Assembly: GCF_026341515.1 (NCBI RefSeq)
Contig: NZ_JAPEOK010000001.1
Location: forward strand, 1,798,001-1,862,000
Length of the DNA: 64,000 nt
Reading direction: 5' to 3'
Source: Streptomyces sp. NBC_00878
GTDB lineage: Bacteria > Actinomycetota > Actinomycetes > Streptomycetales > Streptomycetaceae
The notes below the pieces were generated by a model that was not told the origin of the DNA, did not search any database, and saw only the letters and a program-made list of their open reading frames with translations. Every line of letters starts with the position of its first letter. Positions within the stretch are counted from its first letter, which is position 1. Shown here piece after piece: positions 57,627 to 64,000 of this stretch. The position numbers were made by a program, and so were the translations under genes.

Positions 57627-60600
57627 CTACCCGGAGAACTCCCCCGCCGTGGGCCGCCGCGAGGCCGTCGTCGCCGAGTCGACGTCGGTCAGCGGACGCA
57701 GCCGGTAGGTGTAGGAGTAGTCGCGGTTGGCGAACAGCTTGTACTCGTCGTGCGTGTGCGCGCCCCAGCTCGTGTCGCCGCCCACTCCCATCTGCCGGTG
57801 GTTCAGGCGGAGTACGACCTCGTCCCTCGGGGTCAGCTGGTAGTCGTGGCGCGTCCCGACCGACAGGTCCTCCGGGGTGAAGTGCGAGGCGTTGACCTCA
57901 AGGAGCGGTTCGCCGGAGACGAGCAGCCCGGCGCCACCGCGGTCGGTCAGCGCGGCCCAGCGGACGTCGGTCTTGTTGCCGTTCTCCTGCGGGCGGATGT
58001 AGGGCGTCCACTGCCCGGAGACGGTCCCGGAGTACAGCCCCACGTCGGTGCCGTCGTTGCGGTCCCAGTGGTTCTCCTCGGGGCCGCGCCCGTAGTAGTG
58101 CAGGCGCTCCAGCCGGCCCGGCAGGAACAGCAGGGTGCCGACCTCCGGGATGTAGGGCAGGCCGGCCGCACCCGGGTGCAGCGTGTTGTCGACCTTGATC
58201 TCACCGTTGCCGAAGACCGTGTACGTGGTGGTGTACGTCGATTCGGTGGTCGTGGGCAGCCTCCCGGCGACCTTGATCTCGACGGCCCGGTCGCGCAGGG
58301 CGCGCACGCCCACGTCCGTCACCTTCCGCCGGGCGCCGGCGTCGCGCCAGGTCTGGTTGCGGAGGTGCTGGCCGTTGCCCCGGTCGTTGTCGGTCGGTGC
58401 CCGCCAGAAGTTCGGCACGGGCCCGGAGGTGATCAGCCGGGTGCCACGGGCCTCGTACGACGTGATGACGCCGGTGGTCTTGTCGACGGTGACGGAGAAG
58501 CCCTTGCCCGTGACGGTGACGGACGCGTCCCCGTCCTTGAGGCGCAGTGCGGGCACGCGCTCCAGCGGGACCGGCCGCACGGCCGGGCTGCCCGCGTCGA
58601 CCGCGAGTTGGTGCCTGGCCACCTCGAAGCCGGCCTTCGCCCACTTGGTGCGTTCCTTGGTGGTGAAGGACAGGTGCAGGAAGTACTCCGCGCCGGGCGC
58701 CGGGTCGGCCGGCAGCCTGAAGGGCACGGTGATGTCCTTGCCGCTGAGCGGCGGAACGTCCAGCTGGGCGCGGCTCAGTCTGCCGCGCCGCACGATCTCA
58801 CCGTCGGCGACGAGGGCCCAGCTCCCGTCGAACTCACGGAGGTTGGTGAAGAGGTTCTCGTTGGTGAGGGTGACCGCGGCGCCGACGGCGAGGGAGTCGC
58901 CGGACGCCGGTGCGGCGTTGATGGTCTGGTAGACCCGCTTGACCTCCGCGGCCTTGCCGGTGTGTCCGCGGTCGGCGGTGACGATGCCGTCCGCGACGAA
59001 CGCCCCGTCGTTGGGGTGGTCCCCCCAGTCGCCGCCGTACGCGAAAAACGTGCGCTCCTTGGGCCGCTTCTCGGTGACCTTGACGGTGGCCGCGTCGAAC
59101 CAGAACCGCACCCCGTCGTCGCCGGGTCCGCGTCCGTCCGACGCGAGCTCGGCCGCGGACAGGGCGCGGGCGTAGACGTGCGCCCGCCGGATCGTGCCGC
59201 TGAACTCCCGGGTCGGGTTGTCGACGTCGGTGGCGAGTGAGAGCGGTGCGGTGTTGTTGGCGGGCCGCCGGGTGGTGGTCCGGGTGGCCTTCACCGCGCC
59301 GTCGACGTAGAGGGTCAGCGTGCCCGCCTCCGCGTCGAAGACGCCCGCGACGTGGTGTTCCCTGCCGGTCCAGTCTTCCGGCAGCGCCCAGCTCGCGGTG
59401 GCCCACTGGCCGCCGCCGTGGATGAAGAACTCCAGAGTCCTGTTCGACTGCTTCAGGGCGTACTGGGTGTCGCCCTTGGCGAGAAGAGGCTGGTCGTAGC
59501 CGATCACGGAAGGGGTGACCCAGGCCTCCAGCGTCAGAGAGCCGGTGATGTCGAGGCCGGTGTCGCGGGCGAAGACGGTGCTGCCCGACACGCCCTTCTC
59601 GCGGTCGAAGGTCGCGCTGCCGGCCTGGATCTCACCGCACACCGCGCCGGGCCCCGCCTCGGTGAACACCGCGCGCGTCGGGGTCGGCCAGCTCAGGGAC
59701 TGGTCGACGAAGTCCCAGATCCAGCCGCCCTGCAGCACGTCGTGGCGGCGGATCACGTCCCAGTACTTCGCGAAGTTGCCGGTCGAGTTCCCCATCGAGT
59801 GGGAGTACTCGATCATGACGTACGGGCGGGTGTCGGCGGTGTCCTTCGCCCGCTGCTCGATGCGCGCGGGGCTCTCGTACATCTTCGATCGGATGTCGCT
59901 GATCCCCGGGCGGTCGTCGCCCTCGTACTGGATGACCCGGGTGGAGTCGTAGGAGCGGATCCAGTCGTGCATGGCGACGAACGTGCTGCCGCTGCCGGCC
60001 TCGTTGCCGAGCGACCAGATCACGACGGAGGCGTGGTTCTTGTCGCGGTGGACCATGTTCTGGGCGCGGGACACGCACGCCCTGCTCCAGTCGGCGTGGT
60101 TGCCCGGGTACTCGTCACGGATGCCGTGGGTTTCGAGGTTGGTCTCGCCCACGAGGTACAGGCCGTACTCGTCGGCGAGCTCGTACCAGAGCGTGTTGTT
60201 GGGGTAGTGCGAGGTGCGGACGGTGTTGATGTTCATCCGTTTGACGATCTCGATGTCCCGGACGATGTCCGCGCGGGTGAGCGCGGTGCCTCGGTCGGGG
60301 TGCATCTCGTGCCGGTTCGTGCCGCGGAAGGAGACGGGCTTGCCGTTGATGCGCATCAGTCCGTCCTTGAGCGCGAACTCGCGCAGGCCGACCCGGTGCG
60401 AGAGCGTCTCGACGACCTTGCCGGCGGGGTCGCGCAGCCGCAGTACGGCCGTGTAGAGGTACGGGTGCTCGGCCGACCACAGCTTCGGCGCGGGTACGGC
60501 CCTCGCGGCCTGTACGGTCACGTCGTCGGCGACCGGGGCGGCGCCGAGGTCGACCGGCTGGAGCAGCGGACGGGGCCAGACGGCGTGCCCGCTCGCGTCG

Positions 60601-61544
60601 TAGAGCTGGGTCTCGACGGAGTACCGCCCGCTGCCGTTGCCCTTGCCGTCTCCGTAGGCGCGCACGCTCGCGGTGACGGACAGTTCGGCGGCTTTGTAGG
60701 CGTCGCTCAGCGGGGTGTCCAGCTTGAAGTCGCGCAGGTGCACGGCCGGTGTGGAGTACAGGTGGACCGAGCGGAAGATGCCGCTCAGCCGGATCATGTC
60801 CTGGTCCTCCAGCCAGTCGCCGTCGGAGTAGCGGTACACCTCCACCGCGATCTGGTTGGTGCCGGGCTTGAGGTGCGGGGTGATGTCGTACTCGGCGGGG
60901 ACGTAGGAGTCCTCGCTGTAGCCCGCCAACTCGCCGTTGATCCACACGTAGTGGGCGGACTTCACGCCCTCGAAGTGCAGGAACGTCCGCCGCCCTGCCC
61001 ATCCCTCGGGGACGGTGAAGGTGCGCCGGTACTGGCCCACGGGGTTGTAGCGGGTCGGGGCGGCCGGCGGCTGCGGTTCCTCGCCCAGGCCGTTGGGGCC
61101 CCAGTAGGGATACGTGATGTTGATGTAGATCGGGAAGTCGTAGCCCTGCATCTGCCAGACGGAGGGGACGGGGATGGTGTCCCAGGAGCTGTCGTCCACG
61201 TCCGTGCGGTAGAAGTCGGTGTCCCGGTCGTCGGGACGGTCGGCGTAGGCGAACTTCCACTTCCCGTCGAGGCTCATCCGGTACGGCGAGCGCGTGCGGT
61301 CGCCGACCAGCGCCTGTCTGACGTCCGCGTACGGCGTGAGTGTGGTGTGGGGCGGTTCCGTCCCCACCTGGAAGACGTCGATGGCGCCGTTCCACTCCGG
61401 GGAGCCGTCCACAGCGTCGGGCCGGTCGGCCGCGTACGTCGGGGCGGATGACGCGGGCAGGGCGAGCGCACCGAGGACGGCGGCTCCGCCCTCGAGAAGT
61501 CGACGGCGGCTGACGGGAGGCACGTGCGGGTGCGGGTGCGGCAT
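57627..61544 (-). CDS. Tat-exported GH2 beta-galactosidase with inserted LamG domain
   Basis: 1305 residues. The twin-arginine signal SRRRLLEGGAAVLGALALPA at residues 12-31 predicts Tat export. GH2 sugar-binding, immunoglobulin-like and TIM-barrel domains follow (RGTNRHEMHPDRGTALT, NINTVRTSHYPN). The acid/base is Glu515 in SLGNEAGSG and the nucleophile Glu579 in IEYSHSMGNS. A concanavalin-like LamG module (~640-825, LTLEAWVTPSV, HHVAGVFDAEAGTLTLYVDG) interrupts the chain before the post-barrel GH2 region and the C-terminal Bgal_small_N domain (APTDNDRGNGQHLRNQTWRDAG). It would release galactose from extracellular galactosides. The LacZ family is normally ~1000 residues. Confidence 0.93.
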   Translation of the reverse strand: MPHPHPHVPPVSRRRLLEGGAAVLGALALPASSAPTYAADRPDAVDGSPEWNGAIDVFQVGTEPPHTTLTPYADVRQALVGDRTRSPYRMSLDGKWKFAYADRPDDRDTDFYRTDVDDSSWDTIPVPSVWQMQGYDFPIYINITYPYWGPNGLGEEPQPPAAPTRYNPVGQYRRTFTVPEGWAGRRTFLHFEGVKSAHYVWINGELAGYSEDSYVPAEYDITPHLKPGTNQIAVEVYRYSDGDWLEDQDMIRLSGIFRSVHLYSTPAVHLRDFKLDTPLSDAYKAAELSVTASVRAYGDGKGNGSGRYSVETQLYDASGHAVWPRPLLQPVDLGAAPVADDVTVQAARAVPAPKLWSAEHPYLYTAVLRLRDPAGKVVETLSHRVGLREFALKDGLMRINGKPVSFRGTNRHEMHPDRGTALTRADIVRDIEIVKRMNINTVRTSHYPNNTLWYELADEYGLYLVGETNLETHGIRDEYPGNHADWSRACVSRAQNMVHRDKNHASVVIWSLGNEAGSGSTFVAMHDWIRSYDSTRVIQYEGDDRPGISDIRSKMYESPARIEQRAKDTADTRPYVMIEYSHSMGNSTGNFAKYWDVIRRHDVLQGGWIWDFVDQSLSWPTPTRAVFTEAGPGAVCGEIQAGSATFDREKGVSGSTVFARDTGLDITGSLTLEAWVTPSVIGYDQPLLAKGDTQYALKQSNRTLEFFIHGGGQWATASWALPEDWTGREHHVAGVFDAEAGTLTLYVDGAVKATRTTTRRPANNTAPLSLATDVDNPTREFSGTIRRAHVYARALSAAELASDGRGPGDDGVRFWFDAATVKVTEKRPKERTFFAYGGDWGDHPNDGAFVADGIVTADRGHTGKAAEVKRVYQTINAAPASGDSLAVGAAVTLTNENLFTNLREFDGSWALVADGEIVRRGRLSRAQLDVPPLSGKDITVPFRLPADPAPGAEYFLHLSFTTKERTKWAKAGFEVARHQLAVDAGSPAVRPVPLERVPALRLKDGDASVTVTGKGFSVTVDKTTGVITSYEARGTRLITSGPVPNFWRAPTDNDRGNGQHLRNQTWRDAGARRKVTDVGVRALRDRAVEIKVAGRLPTTTESTYTTTYTVFGNGEIKVDNTLHPGAAGLPYIPEVGTLLFLPGRLERLHYYGRGPEENHWDRNDGTDVGLYSGTVSGQWTPYIRPQENGNKTDVRWAALTDRGGAGLLVSGEPLLEVNASHFTPEDLSVGTRHDYQLTPRDEVVLRLNHRQMGVGGDTSWGAHTHDEYKLFANRDYSYTYRLRPLTDVDSATTASRRPTAGEFSG

Positions 61545-61601
61545 GGCTGTGGCCTTCCTCGGTGCGACAGTGGGGGTGCGCGAACTGAGGGAGCGTCAGA
61601 T

Positions 61602-61615
61602 CCAGTCGAAACTGG
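61602..61615. promoter_or_regulatory. CCAGT-CGAA-ACTGG inverted repeat upstream of the beta-galactosidase gene
   Basis: A perfect 5-bp inverted repeat with a 4-base centre lies 58 bases before the beta-galactosidase start, in a noticeably AT-richer upstream region. A TTGACG sequence is found just beyond it on the minus strand (near 61628). It may be an operator, and the evidence is position only. Confidence 0.35.
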
Positions 61616-61795
61616 CTTAAACCGTCAAAAGCAGTTGGCGGGCGGAAGTTGATGCCAGGACAGAATGCAACTGCTGAGGACAAAGACACCTGCTGAGCCA
61701 CAGAAAACAGTAGGACCCGAACACAATCGGAGCAATAATCCTGTCGGACTTTGTGTGTTCCTGAGGGCTGACCGGTCAGCCGTCCGATCAGCCGG

Positions 61796-62305
61796 TCAGT
61801 CGGCCCGCGCGGCGAACACCTCGTACGCCCGCTCGTCGAAGAGGACGAACCTGACCTCGGCAACCGCCGTCTCCGTGTCCCGCACCGTGCCGATCGCGAG
61901 GCGGGCGGCGTCCTCCAGCGGCCAGCCGTAGATTCCGGCCGAGACGGCCGGGAACGCGACGGTCCGCGCGCCCAGTTCGTCGGCGACCCGCAGGGACTCC
62001 CGGTAGCAGGAGGCCAGCAGCTCCGAGCGGTCCTCGCTCCGGCTGAAGACGGGGCCCACCGTGTGGATCACCCAGCGCGCGTCCAGCCTGCCCGCCGTGG
62101 TGGCGACGGCCTGGCCTGTCCGGAGGCCCTTGCCATAGTGCGAGGCGCGAAGTGCGCGGCACTCGGCGAGGATCTCGGGGCCGCCGCGCCGGTGGATGGC
62201 GCCGTCCACGCCTCCGCCGCCAAGCAGGGAGGAGTTCGCGGCGTTGACGATCGCGTCCACGCTCTGCCGAGTGATGTCGCCCTGGACGAGCTCGATGGTG
62301 GTCAT
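61796..62305 (-). CDS. Macrodomain protein (O-acetyl-ADP-ribose deacetylase-like)
   Basis: 169 residues, a single macro domain. The ADP-ribose-binding elements are [34 protein letters not shown] and the later [14 protein letters not shown], the signatures of the MacroD/YmdB group that deacetylates O-acetyl-ADP-ribose or removes mono-ADP-ribose. ATG 62305 overlaps the stop of the oxidoreductase gene (ATGA), so the longer frame is rejected. Sirtuins make O-acetyl-ADP-ribose, and a sirtuin gene lies 7 kb away. Confidence 0.92.
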   Translation of the reverse strand: MTTIELVQGDITRQSVDAIVNAANSSLLGGGGVDGAIHRRGGPEILAECRALRASHYGKGLRTGQAVATTAGRLDARWVIHTVGPVFSRSEDRSELLASCYRESLRVADELGARTVAFPAVSAGIYGWPLEDAARLAIGTVRDTETAVAEVRFVLFDERAYEVFAARAD

Positions 62306-63741
62306 GCCGAGTTGGACGCGCGGGCCGACTGACGCAGTCTCTTCCACACGGCCTTGGCCGCGTTGTGCCCCGACATGCCGTGCACGCCCGCGCCCGGCGG
62401 GGTGGCCGAGGAGCAGATGAACACCGCGGGGTGCGGGGTGCTGTACGGGAACAGGGACAGCTTGGGGCGCAGCATCAGCTGGAGGCCGGAGGCCGCTCCG
62501 CAGGCGATGTCACCGCCCACGTAGTTGGCGTTGCGCGCGGCGAGTTCGGGCGGGCCCGCCGTGGCGCGGGCGAGGACGCGGTCCCGGAAACCGGGCGCGA
62601 ACCGCTCCAACTGGCGCTCCATCGCGTCCGTGAGGTCCCCGGTCCAGCCGTTCGGCACGTGGCCGTACGCCCAGAACACCTGCTTTCCGGCCGGGGCCCT
62701 GGACGGGTCGACGACGCTCGGCTGCACCGTGATCAGGAACGGCACGTCGGGGGCCCGCCCCTCCTGGGACGCCGCACGCAGCGCCGTTCCGATCTCCTTG
62801 CTGCTCGCGCCGATCTGCACCGTGCCGGCGGTGCGGGCTTCCTTCGCGGTCCACGGCACCGGTCCGTCGAGGGCGTAGTCGACCTTGAAGACGCCCGCCC
62901 CGTACCGGAACCGCTCGTAGTACCGCCCGAAGCCCGCGATGCGGCTCAGCGCGGTGGGCGAGGTGTCGAAGACGTACGCGCGCGCGGGCGGCAGGTCGTC
63001 GAGCCGCTTGACCTCGTAGTCGGTGTGGACGGCGCCGCCGAGGTCCTTGAGGTACGCGGTGAGCGCGTCGGAGATCGACTGGGAGCCGCCGCGGGCGACG
63101 GGCCAGCCGCGGGCGTGCGCGGCCAGCGCGAAGACGAGGCCGACGGCGCCGGTCGCGAAGCCGCCCAGCGGGGCGACGACGTGCGCGACGAGTCCGGCGA
63201 ACAGCGCCCTGGCCCGGTCGTCCCGGAACCTGCGCATCAGCCACGTCGAGGGCGGCAGTCCGGCCAGGCCGAAACGGGCGAGGGTGACCGGGTCGCGCGG
63301 GAGCGCGGTGAGCGGCAGGGACATGAAGTCCCGCGCCAGGGTGTCCCAGGTGTGGGTGAAGGGCTCGACGAGCCTGCGGTACGCGCCCGCGTCGCGCGGT
63401 CCGAACGAGGCCGCCGTCTCGGCCACGGAGCGCGACAGCACGGCCGCCGTGCCGTCCGGGAAGGGGTGCGCCATGGGCAGTTCGGGCTGCAGCCACTCCA
63501 GGCCGTACCTCGCCAGCGGCATCGCCCGGAACGCGGGCGAGTTGATGGCCAGGGGGTGTGCGGCGGAGCACGGGTCGTGGCGGAAGCCGGGCAGGGTCAG
63601 CTCCTCGGTGCGGGCGCCGCCCCCGACCGTGTCGCGCGCCTCGAAAACGGCCACGGAGAAGCCTCGGCGGGCCAGCTCCACGGCAGCCGTCAGTCCGTTC
63701 GGCCCCGCACCCACCACGACGGCATCGAGCATCGACGGCAC
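62302..63741 (-). CDS. Phytoene-desaturase-like NAD(P)/FAD-dependent oxidoreductase
   Basis: 479 residues. The FAD Rossmann motif is [21 protein letters not shown] with the following [21 protein letters not shown], and the C-terminal FAD-contacting segment is [18 protein letters not shown]. This matches the CrtI/NdAD-like amino-oxidase superfamily members that are not part of carotenoid clusters, such as PYROXD2-type proteins. The substrate is unknown. The GTG at 63741 has an AAGGAG site 7 bases upstream; ATG 63732 is an alternative. It overlaps the macrodomain gene, so the two are co-translated. Confidence 0.85.
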   Translation of the reverse strand: MPSMLDAVVVGAGPNGLTAAVELARRGFSVAVFEARDTVGGGARTEELTLPGFRHDPCSAAHPLAINSPAFRAMPLARYGLEWLQPELPMAHPFPDGTAAVLSRSVAETAASFGPRDAGAYRRLVEPFTHTWDTLARDFMSLPLTALPRDPVTLARFGLAGLPPSTWLMRRFRDDRARALFAGLVAHVVAPLGGFATGAVGLVFALAAHARGWPVARGGSQSISDALTAYLKDLGGAVHTDYEVKRLDDLPPARAYVFDTSPTALSRIAGFGRYYERFRYGAGVFKVDYALDGPVPWTAKEARTAGTVQIGASSKEIGTALRAASQEGRAPDVPFLITVQPSVVDPSRAPAGKQVFWAYGHVPNGWTGDLTDAMERQLERFAPGFRDRVLARATAGPPELAARNANYVGGDIACGAASGLQLMLRPKLSLFPYSTPHPAVFICSSATPPGAGVHGMSGHNAAKAVWKRLRQSARASNSA

Positions 63742-63810
63742 CTTCGGACTCCTTTGTCAGCCGACGGCCACTGGGGATCAGGATATGCCGGGCCTCCGAC
63801 AGTCCTGTCC

Positions 63811-64000
63811 CGGCCCGCCCCAGCCTCGGCCACCTTCAGCTCTGGCCCGCCTCAGCCCCGGTCGGTCTCAGCCCTGGCTCATCTCAGCCCTGGCGGTCTC
63901 GGCCACGGCCCGCCTCAGCCCGGACCCGCCTCAGTGACGACTCGCCTCAGCCCGGACCCGCCTCAGTCACGGCCCACCTCAGCCCTGGCCCGCCTCGGTA
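63811..64000. repeat. 16-bp minisatellite continuing beyond the window
   Basis: Twelve units of consensus GCCCGCCTCAGCCCTG can be counted by the CTCAG anchor, which recurs every 16 bases from 63819 to 63994 with a single 15-base interval. Units vary at up to half of the positions. Sixteen is not a multiple of three and every frame is interrupted or uncharacteristic, so I see no gene here. The array is not closed at the window end. Confidence 0.9.

Noticed and set aside
55806..59240. Long plus-strand open frame opposite AdaA-AlkA and beta-galactosidase
   Set aside because: Same reason: it mirrors the coding genes on the minus strand and contains no recognisable domain.

Overview
The window is chromosomal DNA from a Streptomyces-like actinomycete. 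Support comes from the very high G+C content, GTG and TTG starts, many ATGA and GTGA gene overlaps, TAnnnT -10 boxes placed exactly for leaderless messages, and gene content: crotonyl-CoA carboxylase/reductase with the ethylmalonyl-CoA pathway, SpoIIE-type phosphatase, AdaA-AlkA fusion, Tat-exported beta-galactosidase. I recall a similar neighbourhood around ccr in S. coelicolor but could not check it. I see no rRNA, tRNA, CRISPR array, transposase, integrase or phage gene.

Layout. 1-7977: lipid kinase 3' end, methyltransferase, transketolase, VOC protein, a TPR/DUF5107 protein carrying a repeat inserted in its reading frame, a deleted arginase-family pseudogene, a GNAT and a LapA-like protein. 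8079-13301: a tightly coupled four-peptidase operon (M55, M20, S9, S66). 13373-19045: a hydroxyproline catabolic operon (D-hydroxyproline dehydrogenase subunits, deaminase, 4-hydroxyproline epimerase) ending in a GntR regulator, with a promoter and a palindromic operator candidate at its head. 19265-32980: methyltransferase, PAS/GAF/PP2C/HATPase phosphatase, MFS transporter with a fused beta-sandwich tail, SRPBCC protein, a radical SAM gene behind an SOS box, secreted peptidase, RidA-like protein, GNAT, a divergent histidine kinase/response regulator pair flanking a MITE-like inverted repeat, and a HEAT-repeat protein.

33351-42740 is a near-complete ethylmalonyl-CoA pathway locus: double 3-hydroxyacyl-CoA dehydrogenase, TetR, ccr, ethylmalonyl-CoA mutase, malyl/methylmalyl-CoA lyase, mesaconyl-CoA hydratase and an acyl-CoA dehydrogenase that fits methylsuccinyl-CoA. 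It would assimilate C2 units and supply ethylmalonyl- and methylmalonyl-CoA. 42911-44408 holds the phosphatidylethanolamine genes psd and pssA. 44620-51166 is a five-gene branched-chain amino acid or amide ABC importer divergent from a PucR-type regulator, with a perfect 22-bp palindrome between them. 51206-57434 holds glycerate kinase, a small secreted protein, an ADP-ribose gene run (ADP-ribosylglycohydrolase, NUDIX, sirtuin) and an alkylation-repair pair (AdaA-AlkA, Ogt). 57627-63741 holds a GH2 beta-galactosidase with an inserted LamG domain, a macrodomain protein and a phytoene-desaturase-like oxidoreductase. The window ends inside a 16-bp minisatellite.

Small repeats are unusually plentiful. 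They include a four-copy intergenic family, nested mini-hairpins, tandem repeats of 5, 6, 15, 16, 27, 29 and 30 bp, and low-complexity protein segments derived from such repeats.
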